Positions 1 through 7,710 are shown, counted from the stretch's first letter. The stretch is DNA of 26,139 nt from DATHVR01 sp035461175 (GCA_035461175.1 DATHVR010000093.1:1-26139); one strand, 5' to 3'. The notes: generated by a model not told the origin, from the letters alone. Numbers and translations are program-made.

Positions 1-747
1 GAGCGAGCGCAGCGACTGGTTCCAGGTGGCCGGCCCGACGTTCTCCACCACCACGGCGGCGCCGCCGGCCGACTTCATCTCTTTGGAGAACTCGCCCTCC
101 GAGTCGAACCCGGCCACCGCCCCGTTGGCCAGAGCCCATTCGATCTTCTCCCGGGAGCGGGAGGTGACATAGACCTCGGCGCGTAGGGCCCGGGCCAACA
201 GGAGGGCGGCCGAAGACACCCCGCCCCCGATTCCGGGGATCAACACTGTTTCGCCCTCCCGTACCCGGGCGCGCTCGAGCATGCGTAGGGCGGTGGCAGT
301 GACGAGACCGAACGACCCGGCCACCTCCCAGCTCAGCTTGGGAGGCTTGGGGAGCGTATTGCGGGTAGGAACGACCACGTACTCGGCCAGGGTGCCGGTG
401 TGGTGCTCGCCGAGGATCCCGAACTCGGAGCAGTAGACGATCTGGTCGTGGAGGCAGGCCTCGCATTCGCCGCACGACAGCGACGGGTCGATCAGGACCT
501 CGTCGCCGACCTCGAAACCGTCGACGCCCTCGCCGATGGCGTCGACCGTACCGGCCCCGTCCGCTCCCAGCACGTGGGGGAGGTGCTCGGGAGCGGGCAG
601 GCCCTGGGACACCCACAGGTCGAGATGGTTGAGGCCGGAGGCGACCAGGCGAATCCGCACCTCACCGGGGCCGGGCTCGGGAGTGTCAATCTCCTCGAGC
701 TGGAATGCATCGATGCCGGTGGTTTCGGTCAGCAGCCAGGCTCTCAT
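1..747 (-). CDS. Zinc-type alcohol dehydrogenase / quinone reductase-like MDR protein, 3' end cut by window
   Basis: The reading frame begins at an ATG (745-747) and stays open for 249 codons to the left edge, so the C-terminal part is missing. The protein has the medium-chain dehydrogenase/reductase layout: an N-terminal GroES-like domain with SGLNHLDLW (residues 38-45), then a structural-zinc loop with cysteines at about 92, 95, 98 and 106, then a nucleotide-binding segment with GIGGGV (about 172-177). The classical GHE motif of zinc alcohol dehydrogenases is replaced by GADGAG. This fits the NAD(P)H-dependent oxidoreductase/quinone-reductase side of the family more than classical alcohol dehydrogenases. 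The substrate cannot be told. It is transcribed divergently from the thioesterase, with only 36 bases between the two starts, so the pair may share a control region. Confidence 0.88.
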   Translation of the reverse strand, partial: MRAWLLTETTGIDAFQLEEIDTPEPGPGEVRIRLVASGLNHLDLWVSQGLPAPEHLPHVLGADGAGTVDAIGEGVDGFEVGDEVLIDPSLSCGECEACLHDQIVYCSEFGILGEHHTGTLAEYVVVPTRNTLPKPPKLSWEVAGSFGLVTATALRMLERARVREGETVLIPGIGGGVSSAALLLARALRAEVYVTSRSREKIEWALANGAVAGFDSEGEFSKEMKSAGGAAVVVENVGPATWNQSLRSL

Positions 748-783
748 GGCGGTGAGGCTAGCCAGCCGCGCGAAGATGCTCCG

Positions 784-1173
784 ATGCACACCTCCGAGGT
801 CAGGGTCCGCTTCTACGAGCTCGATCCCTATAACCACGTCAATCACACCAACTACCTCGCCTACTTCGAGACCGCCCGCATCGACTTCCTCGACGAGCGC
901 GGTGTCGGCCTGGACGTGATGCAGGAGCAGGGCTGGCAGCTGGTGGTGGTGGAGCTGAAAGCGAAGTTCCATGCCGCCGCCGGGTTGCACGACATCCTCA
1001 CCATCACCACCGAGGTGGGGGAGATGGGACGGGTGACGTCGACCTGGCATCAGGAGATGCGCCGGAGCGAGCAGCTGGTGGCGACGCTGGAGGTTTCGGC
1101 GGCCTTCACCGACATGGCGGGAAAGCCCCGGAGGATTCCTCCCCAATTCGTCGAGGCGTTCTCCCCGGCCTGA
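784..1173 (+). CDS. Acyl-CoA thioesterase, hotdog fold (4HBT/YbgC-like)
   Basis: A 129-residue protein, the usual size for a single hotdog-fold thioesterase. The N-terminus carries the 4-hydroxybenzoyl-CoA thioesterase signature: an Asp (residue 14) in DPYNHVNH followed by YLAYFETAR, where the Asp is the family's catalytic acid. These enzymes hydrolyse acyl-CoA or acyl-ACP thioesters in the cytoplasm. The ATG at 784 was chosen because homology begins at once (MHTSEVRVRFYELD). The same frame is open much further upstream, but that extension lies antisense to the dehydrogenase gene and is GC-driven. The acyl substrate is unknown. The TGA is followed 30 bases later by the PGDH-like gene. Confidence 0.88.
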   Translation: MHTSEVRVRFYELDPYNHVNHTNYLAYFETARIDFLDERGVGLDVMQEQGWQLVVVELKAKFHAAAGLHDILTITTEVGEMGRVTSTWHQEMRRSEQLVATLEVSAAFTDMAGKPRRIPPQFVEAFSPA

Positions 1174-1188
1174 GCCGACCGCGCCTCG

Positions 1189-1194
1189 TATAGT
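1189..1194 (+). promoter_or_regulatory. Possible -10 box for a near-leaderless mRNA of the PGDH-fusion gene
   Basis: TATAGT lies 9 bases before the GTG start at 1204, and no Shine-Dalgarno sequence precedes that GTG. A transcript starting 6-9 bases after the box would begin at or just before the start codon, a leaderless arrangement common in actinobacteria. No convincing -35 box is visible, so this rests on the hexamer and its spacing. Confidence 0.35.
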
Positions 1195-1203
1195 CGGGCG
1201 CCC

Positions 1204-2955
1204 GTGTCCGAAGTCCAGCACCGCCGTTCCCGCGTCCTCATCTGCGACCCCATCGCCGACGAAGGGGTGGAGCTCCTGGCCGAGCACTTCGACGTCGACG
1301 TCCGCCCCGGTCTTGCGCCGGCCGAGCTGGAGGCGATAATCGCCGATTACGAGGCGATCGTGGTCCGCTCCGCCACCCAGGTGACGCGCCGGCTCCTGAA
1401 GCGGGCGGAGCGTCTCCAGCTGATCGCCCGGGCCGGGGCGGGCCTCGACACCATCGACGTCGAGGCGGCCGTCGAGCGCGGGGTGGACGTCATCAACGCT
1501 CCTGCTGCCAACACCCTGGCGGTGGCGGAACTGACGATCGGATTCCTGGTCTCACTCGCTCGCAACGTTCCTCGGGGCGACGCCGCTCTCAAGGAAGGCC
1601 GGTGGATCAAGAAGGAGTTGATGGGCTCGGGGCTACACGGCAAGACGCTGGGGATCATTGGCTTCGGCCACATCGGCCAGGCGGTGGCGGTGCGGGCCAA
1701 GGCCTTCGGCATGCGCATCATCACCAATCAGTACCGGCCCACTCCCGAGCTGTATCTGGAGGCAGGGGTGGAGCCGGTCGACCTCTACGACCTCCTCGCC
1801 CAGTCCCATTTCGTCACCCTGCATATTCCCGCCCGACCCGACACCGAGCACCTGATCGGGACAGAGGAACTGGAGGCGATGCGTTCCACCGCCTATCTGA
1901 TCAACACCTCCCGGGGCTCGGTCGTCGACGAACGGGCACTGCTCGAGGCGCTCGACGAGAGCCGCATCGCCGGAGCTGCCCTGGACGTGTTCATGGAGGA
2001 ACCGGCCCCGGACAACCCGCTCGCCCGCCATCCCCGGGTCATCGCCACCCCCCACATCGGGGCCAGCACAGAGGACGCCCAGACCACCGCCGCAGTGGAG
2101 GTGGCGCGGCAACTGGTGGAACGGCTCGGCCCCACCGCCAGCCGATCGATCCTGCCCCTCCGCTTCGTCTCCCTCGACCGGGTGGTTCCTCACGAGGCCA
2201 CCGATCCCCGCCGGTCGGAGCGGCTGGCGGCCCGCCTCGCCGACGACGCCGTGATCCGTAATCCCACCATCGTCGCCCCGATCGACGACCGTTACGTCGT
2301 GCTGGACGGGGCCACCCGCACGGACGCCCTGCGCCGTCTCAACGCCCCTCACGCCGTGGTGCAGGACATCACGGTCGAAGACGGGCTGTCGCTCGAGACC
2401 TGGCACCACGTCGTCCGCCGGCTCGAGGTCGACACCCTGCTCGGCCTCGTTTCCGGGCTCGAGAACGTACGCGTCGAGGAGGTGTCGGCAGGTTCGGCCC
2501 AGCAGCGGATGATCGAGTATGGCGGCATCTGTTCGATGATCGCCGTCGACGGGCGCGAATTCACGCTCCACGCTGCCGAGGGCCAGAACCGCTTCACCGC
2601 CTTGGCCCGGGTCGCCGAGGCCTACATCGCCGCCACCGTCGTGTCCCGGACCCTGGAAAAGGACATGAGCCGCCTCGCCACCTGGTATCCCGACATGACG
2701 GCGCTGGTGGAGTATCCGGAGTTCACGGTGGAACAGGTCCTCCTGGCCGCCCGGGCCGGCACCCTGCTCCCCGCCGGTGTCACCCGCTTCATCGTCCCCG
2801 GCCGGGTCCTGCATCTCGACGTCCCGCTCGAACTCCTGCTCTCCGAGCGCAATCTGGAGGAGAAGAACCGCTGGCTCCACGACCACCTGACCGAGAAGGA
2901 GCGCCAGGGCCAGATCCGCTACTACCGGGAGCCGGTCTACATCCTCGATGAATAG
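1204..2955 (+). CDS. D-3-phosphoglycerate dehydrogenase-like enzyme fused to a ParB/SerK (free serine kinase)-like domain
   Basis: A 583-residue two-part protein starting at GTG. Residues about 8-316 are a complete D-2-hydroxyacid dehydrogenase of SerA type: NAD-binding GFGHIG (153-158) and the catalytic triad R237 (TSRGS), E266 (MEEP) and H284 (TPHIG). SerA proteins normally continue with an ACT or intervening regulatory domain. This one instead continues with a segment beginning VSLDRVVPHE (E331), then VVLDGATR (367-372), and ending GTLLPAGVTRFIVPGRVLHLDVPLELL (519-545). That order resembles the ParB-fold free serine kinases SerK and SbnI, which have a PHE glutamate, a DGHHR motif and a C-terminal TRH/F...P segment. 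These make O-phosphoserine from serine. The two His of DGHHR are Ala-Thr here, so kinase activity is uncertain. The dehydrogenase half is well supported; the kinase-like reading is inference from remembered motifs. Confidence 0.85.
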   Translation: MSEVQHRRSRVLICDPIADEGVELLAEHFDVDVRPGLAPAELEAIIADYEAIVVRSATQVTRRLLKRAERLQLIARAGAGLDTIDVEAAVERGVDVINAPAANTLAVAELTIGFLVSLARNVPRGDAALKEGRWIKKELMGSGLHGKTLGIIGFGHIGQAVAVRAKAFGMRIITNQYRPTPELYLEAGVEPVDLYDLLAQSHFVTLHIPARPDTEHLIGTEELEAMRSTAYLINTSRGSVVDERALLEALDESRIAGAALDVFMEEPAPDNPLARHPRVIATPHIGASTEDAQTTAAVEVARQLVERLGPTASRSILPLRFVSLDRVVPHEATDPRRSERLAARLADDAVIRNPTIVAPIDDRYVVLDGATRTDALRRLNAPHAVVQDITVEDGLSLETWHHVVRRLEVDTLLGLVSGLENVRVEEVSAGSAQQRMIEYGGICSMIAVDGREFTLHAAEGQNRFTALARVAEAYIAATVVSRTLEKDMSRLATWYPDMTALVEYPEFTVEQVLLAARAGTLLPAGVTRFIVPGRVLHLDVPLELLLSERNLEEKNRWLHDHLTEKERQGQIRYYREPVYILDE

Positions 2956-2957
2956 AC

Positions 2958-2978
2958 GGAGGTCGGAGGTCGGAGGTC
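2958..2978 (+). repeat. Three perfect tandem copies of GGAGGTC
   Basis: Three back-to-back copies of the 7-mer GGAGGTC begin two bases after the TAG of the PGDH-fusion gene. Degenerate copies in inverted orientation (GACCTCC, GACCTCG, GACCTC) lie at 3919-3944, on the other side of the lipoprotein gene. The array could also mimic ribosome-binding sequence (GGAGG), but it is about 34 bases from the likely lipoprotein start and therefore too far. Confidence 0.75.
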
Positions 2979-3011
2979 AAGATGCCGTGCCCTGGCGCCG
3001 ATCAAGACGGG

Positions 3012-3812
3012 ATGAAAGCTTCCTCAAGATCCGTTCTCACGCGCCTGGCGGTCTTTGCCCTCTTTGCGCTTCTGTTGTCTGGGTGCACGATGCGGGCCTG
3101 GTTCGACATCGATGTAGGGGAGGACGGTTCGGGAACCTTCGACGTGACCATGGCCTTCGACGAGGAGTTCCAGGCCCTGATGGAACAGGATGCCGATGGG
3201 GAGATCGACTGGACCGACCCTGAATCGTGGGAGGAGACAGGAGACGGTGGTCTCGCTCCCGACGGCTTCCCCGATGAGGCCGAGGTCCGGGCCTACACCG
3301 AGGATGGGTTCGAAGGGTTCACGGTGTCGATGGCTTTCGACTCGGTCGAGGAGTTCGAGGCGATGATCGAGGAGATGAGCGAGGATGACTCCGAGGACGA
3401 CTTCCCGTTCCAGCTCAGCGCGACCGACGGACGCTTCGAACTGAGCACCAACGGTGAGATCTTCGAGTCGGCCGACGACGAGCTCTCCGGCGAGGACGCG
3501 GACATGATCCCCGAGGAGCTGCTCTCGAACCTGTTCGACATCCAAGTGCGAGCCTCGCTCCCCGGCGAGCTCATCTCGCACAACGCCGACGAGGTGACCG
3601 AGGACGGCACCCTGGTCTGGCGGGTCGACCCCCTCGCCGACGAGCAAGCATCGCCTCAGGCGGTGACCGAGGTCTCCCAGGGCTCCTGGCTGATCTGGGT
3701 CCTGATCGGAGCCGTCGTTGTGGTGGCAGCAGCCATCGCGGTCATCGCCCTCCGCCGCATGCAGGCCCCCGAACCCGAACCAACCCCGGAAAGCGAAGCC
3801 CCGGTCGTCTGA
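3012..3812 (+). CDS. LppM-like (DUF3153-type) membrane-anchored lipoprotein
   Basis: A 266-residue protein if started at the ATG at 3012. An in-frame ATG at 2982 adds ten residues ahead of the signal peptide and is less likely. The N-terminus is a lipoprotein signal peptide, MKASSRSVLTRLAVFALFALLLSGC, whose lipobox LLSGC gives a lipidated Cys. The next segment, with VDGxG-like wording (DIDVGEDGSGTFDVTMAFDEE), is typical of LppM/DUF3153 proteins. A strongly acidic middle follows, then a C-terminal membrane helix (GSWLIWVLIGAVVVVAAAIAVIAL) and a short tail. The protein should sit on the outer face of the cytoplasmic membrane, anchored at both ends. Its function is unknown; in mycobacteria LppM is linked to cell-envelope lipids. 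The gene is bracketed by inverted GGAGGTC repeats. Confidence 0.8.
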   Translation: MKASSRSVLTRLAVFALFALLLSGCTMRAWFDIDVGEDGSGTFDVTMAFDEEFQALMEQDADGEIDWTDPESWEETGDGGLAPDGFPDEAEVRAYTEDGFEGFTVSMAFDSVEEFEAMIEEMSEDDSEDDFPFQLSATDGRFELSTNGEIFESADDELSGEDADMIPEELLSNLFDIQVRASLPGELISHNADEVTEDGTLVWRVDPLADEQASPQAVTEVSQGSWLIWVLIGAVVVVAAAIAVIALRRMQAPEPEPTPESEAPVV

Positions 3813-3826
3813 GGGATCTACGCCCA

Positions 3827-3917
3827 CAACCCAGGGTTGGGCACCGCGAGAACCGCGGTCTGCAACCCCGGGTTGGGGACCGTGGATACCGCTGTCTGCA
3901 ACCCAGGGTTTGGGGAC
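3827..3917. repeat. 36-bp tandem repeat, about 2.5 copies
   Basis: Copies begin at 3827, 3863 and 3899, each opening with CAACCC(A/C)GGGTT followed by GGG, a short palindromic core. The first two full copies share most of their remaining bases (ACCG...ACCG.(G/T)GTCTG); the third stops after about 19 bases. The array lies between the converging lipoprotein and M20 genes. There is no T-run, so it is not an ordinary intrinsic terminator, although each core could form a small hairpin. Confidence 0.75.
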
Positions 3918-3918
3918 G

Positions 3919-3944
3919 GACCTCCGACCTCGACTTCCGACCTC
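3919..3944 (-). repeat. Inverted, degenerate GGAGGTC copies
   Basis: GACCTCC, GACCTCG and GACCTC are minus-strand versions of the GGAGGTC heptamer found three times at 2958-2978. They sit directly before the stop codon of the M20 gene. With the left array they bracket the lipoprotein gene in inverted orientation. Confidence 0.6.
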
Positions 3945-5099
3945 TTAGGCCTTCAGCTCGGCCAGGAGGTGTTCCATCACGGTCAGGCATCGCTCCAACT
4001 GGGCCAGTTCGATGAACTCGTCGGGCTTGTGGGCCTGGTCGAGGCTGCCGGGACCGCACACGACGGTGGAGATGCCGAGATCCTGGAAGAGGCCGGCCTC
4101 GGTCCCGAACGAGACCACGCCCAGCGCGTCGCTGCCGGTGAGGCGCCGGGCCAGCGCCACTCCCGGTCCCTCCGGGTCCCGGCTGAACTCGCCCACCGCC
4201 CCAACGGTGGTGGTGGTGACGGTGGCTTCGGGAAACTCGCGGCGCATCTTCGGAAGCAGCCACTCTTCGACGAAGCGGTCGATGCGTGCCAACACGAACT
4301 TGGCGTCTCCCGGCTCCACGGGTCGCATCTCCCAGTCGAACACGGTCGACCCCGCCGTGATGTTTCGGGCCACTCCTCCGGAGATCGTCCCGACGTTGAT
4401 GGTCGTGCCGGGCGGGTCGAAAGGACTGTCGGCCGGGGCGCGGGCGGCGAGCTCGTCGGCAATCCGATCCAGTTCGGCGATGAAGGAAACGGCGGCGTGG
4501 ATCGCCCCGGCTCCGGCTGCCGACATCGAGGCATGCCGTTCGACGCCGGCGATCTCGGTGGTGAACTCGAAGCAGCCCTTGTGGGCGATGACGATGTCGA
4601 ACCCGGTGGGCTCACCGACGATGGCCGCGCTCGGTCGGGGTCCGGTGCGGGCAAGTTCCTCCAGCATCACCTTGGCGCCGTGACAGCCCTCCTCCTCGTC
4701 GTAGGTGAGGGCGAGGTGGATCGGATGGGTCAGTTCGGCGGCGGCGAACCGGGGGGCCATGGCCAGCGCGCAGGCGATGAACCCCTTCATGTCGGTGGTG
4801 CCCCGTCCCCACACCCGTTCCTCGTCCACCTCGGCGAGAAAAGGATTGCGGGTCCACTCCTGGCCCTCGACCGGCACCACGTCGGTATGGCCCGAGAGCA
4901 CCACCCCCCCGTCGATCTCGGGGCCGATGGTGGCAAACAGATTCGCCTTGGTCCCCGCGGAATCGGTGGTCGTGGTCAGTCGGGCGCCGAGTGGCGTCAG
5001 CAACTGGGTGGCGTAGTCGATCAACTCGAGGTTGGTGTCCGAGGAGACGCTGGGGAACGCCACCAGGCGGCTGAGGATCTCAATGGTGCGGTCGAGCAC
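3945..5099 (-). CDS. ArgE-like M20 deacetylase, candidate N-acetyl-2,4-diaminobutyrate deacetylase
   Basis: A 384-residue M20-family metallohydrolase with the full active site: H71 and D73 in SGHTDVVP, bridging D103 (GRGTTDMKG), the acid pair E135-E136 (TYDEEEG), E163 (VGEPT) and C-terminal H357 (QAHKPDE). It is closest in wording to N-acetylornithine deacetylases, which remove an N-alpha-acetyl group from a basic amino acid using zinc. Its ATG follows the doeA stop codon by one base, so it is the last gene of the ehuBCDA-doeA operon. In known ectoine pathways this position is held by DoeB/EutE, a different (AstE/AspA-like) fold that deacetylates N-alpha-acetyl-L-2,4-diaminobutyrate. That compound is one carbon shorter than acetylornithine, so substitution is plausible; this is inference. 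A housekeeping arginine-pathway role is the alternative. Confidence 0.9.
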   Translation of the reverse strand: MLDRTIEILSRLVAFPSVSSDTNLELIDYATQLLTPLGARLTTTTDSAGTKANLFATIGPEIDGGVVLSGHTDVVPVEGQEWTRNPFLAEVDEERVWGRGTTDMKGFIACALAMAPRFAAAELTHPIHLALTYDEEEGCHGAKVMLEELARTGPRPSAAIVGEPTGFDIVIAHKGCFEFTTEIAGVERHASMSAAGAGAIHAAVSFIAELDRIADELAARAPADSPFDPPGTTINVGTISGGVARNITAGSTVFDWEMRPVEPGDAKFVLARIDRFVEEWLLPKMRREFPEATVTTTTVGAVGEFSRDPEGPGVALARRLTGSDALGVVSFGTEAGLFQDLGISTVVCGPGSLDQAHKPDEFIELAQLERCLTVMEHLLAELKA

Positions 5100-5100
5100 G

Positions 5101-6279
5101 TCAGGCCTTGACCAGCATCGCCCGGGGGTAGTTGGTGAGGGTCTCGGCCGGCCCGTCTTCGGTGATGCGGATGCTCTCGGTGATCTCGAGCCCCCAGCCG
5201 TCCATCCACAGGCCGGGCATGAAATGAAAGGTCATGTTGGGCTCCAGGACGGTGGAGTCCGACGACCGGAAGCTGATCGTGCGCTCGCCCCAGTCGGGCG
5301 GATAGGAGAGGCCGATCGGGTAGCCGCAGCGGGCCTCCCGCTCGATACCCGCCTTGGCCAGTTCGGCGTGGAGGGCATCGGCCACCTGGCCCGCCCGGTT
5401 GCCGGCCCGGGCGACCTCGAGCCCGGCCTCGAGGCCGGCCAGCAGGGCCTCTTCGGCCCGTCGAATCCGGTCGGGTGGCTCACCTAGATAGACGGTGCGG
5501 CACAGCGGGGCGTGATAGCGCTTGTGGCACCCGGCGATCTCGAAGAAGGTCCCGGCTCCCTTCTCCATCGGGCGGTCGTCCCAGGTCAGATGGGGGGCGG
5601 AGGCCTCAACCCCGGTGGGGATGAGGGGAACGATGGCGGCATAGTCCCCGCCGTGACCGTCGGCCCCCCGGGCTCCGGCGGCGAGGATCTCGGCCACCAG
5701 GTCGTTCTTGCGGATACCGGGCTCGACGACTTCGGCGATTCGGGCGTGCATCTCTTCGACGATCCGGGCCGCCCGGCGCATGTAGACCAGTTCCTGGTCG
5801 GACTTGACGCCCCGCTGCCAGTTGACCAGGCCGGTGGCGTCGACGAACTCGGCCGCGGTGAGGCCGGCGCGCAGCGTCGTATAGGCCGCGGCCGAGAAGT
5901 AGTAGTTGTCCATCTCCACCCCGATCCGTCGAGGCGAGAGACTGCCCAGCAGCGCGGCCAGGGTCTGCATCGGGTGGCGCTCGGTGGACTGGACGTATTC
6001 ATCGGCGTAGCCGTGAATCCGATCGGGCTCCATGTAGACGGTGAGCAGCGCCCCCCGGCTGTCCTGGGACCGTCCCCACCAGAGCGGCTCGCCGTCAAGA
6101 GTGATCACCACGGCCTGGTGGGTGTAGAACGACCACCCGTCGTACCCGGTCAACCAGGCCATGTTGGATGGATCGGACACGACGAGAGTGTCGATACCGC
6201 GGCGGTCCATCTCGCCCCGTGTCTTGGCCAGCCGGGCGGTATATTCCTCCCGGCTGAAGTCGAGGGGGATCTCGGGCAT
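5101..6279 (-). CDS. doeA: Ectoine hydrolase DoeA/EutD (M24 peptidase-like fold)
   Basis: A 392-residue protein of the creatinase/Xaa-Pro peptidase (M24) fold, with extended wording typical of ectoine hydrolases: DPSNMAWLTGYDGWSFY (36-52), VQSTERHPM (96-104), EMDNYYFSAAAY (122-133), GYPIGLSYPPDWGERT (319-334) and LEITESI (364-370). DoeA/EutD opens the tetrahydropyrimidine ring of ectoine to give N-acetyl-2,4-diaminobutyrate in the cytoplasm. As I recall, the family is not a metallopeptidase but uses a glutamate nucleophile; E247 in GTFFEIAG is the likely counterpart. The start overlaps the ehuA stop by one base (ATGA), which implies translational coupling. This gene is the strongest marker for the function of the whole cluster. 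Confidence 0.95.
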   Translation of the reverse strand: MPEIPLDFSREEYTARLAKTRGEMDRRGIDTLVVSDPSNMAWLTGYDGWSFYTHQAVVITLDGEPLWWGRSQDSRGALLTVYMEPDRIHGYADEYVQSTERHPMQTLAALLGSLSPRRIGVEMDNYYFSAAAYTTLRAGLTAAEFVDATGLVNWQRGVKSDQELVYMRRAARIVEEMHARIAEVVEPGIRKNDLVAEILAAGARGADGHGGDYAAIVPLIPTGVEASAPHLTWDDRPMEKGAGTFFEIAGCHKRYHAPLCRTVYLGEPPDRIRRAEEALLAGLEAGLEVARAGNRAGQVADALHAELAKAGIEREARCGYPIGLSYPPDWGERTISFRSSDSTVLEPNMTFHFMPGLWMDGWGLEITESIRITEDGPAETLTNYPRAMLVKA

Positions 6280-7064
6280 CAGTGCGACAGCACCGCCCGC
6301 AGGAAGCGCTGGGTGCGCTCCTCCTTGGGCTGCTTGAAGATCTGTGAGGGGGGACCTTCCTCCAGGATCCGGCCCTGGTCGAACATCACTACCCGGTCGG
6401 CCATCTCCGAGGCGAAACCCATCTCGTGGGTGACGAGCATCATCGTCATGTCGCCGCGTTCGGCCAGCTTGCGGAGGACATTGAGGACGTCACCCACCAA
6501 CTCGGGATCGAGGGCCGAAGTCACCTCGTCGAACAGCATCACCTTGGGATGCATGGCCAGCGAGCGGGCGATGGCCACCCGCTGCTTCTGTCCCCCCGAG
6601 AGCTGGATGGGACGGGCCCCGGCCTTGTCGGCCAGGCCCACCTCGGTCAGCAGCCGCATCCCCTCCTCCTCGGCCTCGGCTTTGCTCCGGCCCAGCACCT
6701 TGACCGGAGCCAGGGTGACGTTCTCGAGCGCCGTCTTGTGGGGGAAGAGGTTGAAGTGCTGGAAGACCATGGAGATGTCCGAGCGAACCGACCGGATGTG
6801 CTTTTCCGAGGCCGGGACCAGGTCGTTGCCCTTCTCCTCGTGGTAGAGCTGACGGCCGTCGATCTCGATCGTGCCCGACTGGGGCCGGTTGAGGGTCATG
6901 ATCGTGCGCAGGATCGTGGTCTTGCCAGAGCCGGAGGGGCCGATGATGACCACCTTCTCGCCGGCGGCGACGTCGAGGTCGAGGCCGTTGAGGACCACGT
7001 GTTCTCCGAAGGCGAGCGTGACGTCGCGCATCCGGACCATCTGTTGACTGCTGCTACTTGGCAT
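6279..7064 (-). CDS. ehuA: Ectoine/hydroxyectoine ABC transporter ATPase
   Basis: A polar-amino-acid-type ABC ATPase of up to 261 residues. It has Walker A GPSGSGKTT, signature LSGGQKQR, Walker B VMLFDEVTSALD and the switch histidine in LVTHEMGF. It would power the EhuC/EhuD permease pair. The start at 7064 overlaps the end of ehuD by 11 bases and has GGAAGG about 11 bases upstream. Later in-frame ATGs at 7040 and 7031 would give MVRMRDVTLAFG or MRDVTLAFG and cannot be excluded. The ectoine assignment comes from its overlap with doeA and the order ehuB-ehuC-ehuD-ehuA-doeA; the ATPase alone would only say amino-acid uptake. Confidence 0.92.
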   Translation of the reverse strand: MPSSSSQQMVRMRDVTLAFGEHVVLNGLDLDVAAGEKVVIIGPSGSGKTTILRTIMTLNRPQSGTIEIDGRQLYHEEKGNDLVPASEKHIRSVRSDISMVFQHFNLFPHKTALENVTLAPVKVLGRSKAEAEEEGMRLLTEVGLADKAGARPIQLSGGQKQRVAIARSLAMHPKVMLFDEVTSALDPELVGDVLNVLRKLAERGDMTMMLVTHEMGFASEMADRVVMFDQGRILEEGPPSQIFKQPKEERTQRFLRAVLSH

Positions 7065-7710
7065 ATCCGTATTTGCCTTCCAGACGTCGGACGAACAGGG
7101 CGGCGGGGATGCTGACCAGCAGGAAGAGGACTCCTGCCATGGTGAGCGTCTCCAGATAACGGAAGGTCGACGACCCGATCGAGCGGGCCATGAACAGGAC
7201 CCCGGCCACCGAGATGGTGGAGCCGAGGGGGGCGTCCTTGAACATCGCTACGAAGTAGTTACCCAGGGCGGGGATCGAGGTGGGGATGGCCTGGGGGAGG
7301 ATCACCGACGCCCAGGTGGTGACGGTGCCGAGGTTGAGAGCGGTGGACGCCTCCCACTGGCCCCGGGCCACGTCATCGATCCCGGCCCGATACGCCTCCG
7401 AGCAATACGTCCCGTAGTGAAGGCCGAGGCCGAACACGAGGGCGGGCATCGGGTCGAGGACGACGCCAACTTCCGGCAGGGCGTAGTAGAGGAAGAAGAG
7501 CTGAATGAGCAGGGGCGTGGAGCGGATGAACTCGATGACGGCCCGGAACGGCCAGGCGATCCACTTCTGCGGTGCCCGCCGGCCCAGGGCCAGGATCAGA
7601 CCGACCACCAGGGCCAGGGCCATGCCCATCAGGGTGGCCTGGATCGTGACCAGCATCCCCTTGGCGATGTCGGGGAATCTCTCGATGGCGAATTCCCAGT
7701 CCCAGGTCAT
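7054..7710 (-). CDS. ehuD: Ectoine/hydroxyectoine ABC transporter permease
   Basis: A 218-residue integral membrane protein of the HisM/GlnP permease type, with about five hydrophobic helices. The cytoplasmic EAA-loop region reads EASTALNLGTVTTWASVILPQAIPTSIPALGN and is where the ATPase docks. The ATG at 7710 overlaps the ehuC stop by four bases (ATGA), so the two permeases are translationally coupled, as expected for a heterodimer. The substrate is inferred from the neighbouring ectoine genes. Confidence 0.9.
   Translation of the reverse strand: MTWDWEFAIERFPDIAKGMLVTIQATLMGMALALVVGLILALGRRAPQKWIAWPFRAVIEFIRSTPLLIQLFFLYYALPEVGVVLDPMPALVFGLGLHYGTYCSEAYRAGIDDVARGQWEASTALNLGTVTTWASVILPQAIPTSIPALGNYFVAMFKDAPLGSTISVAGVLFMARSIGSSTFRYLETLTMAGVLFLLVSIPAALFVRRLEGKYGYAK

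Noticed and set aside
400..783. N-terminal extension of the thioesterase frame
   Set aside because: Hotdog homology starts at the ATG at 784. The extension is antisense to the alcohol dehydrogenase coding region and would double the usual domain length.
3827..3917. CRISPR array
   Set aside because: The 36-base period is right for a repeat, but successive units are similar along their whole length, so there are no distinct spacers. No cas gene is present.
3837..5111. Long open frame antisense to the M20 gene
   Set aside because: It is the complement of a gene with an intact M20 active site. Its composition (runs of Gly, His, Asp and Val) is typical of GC-driven antisense frames and no domain is recognisable.
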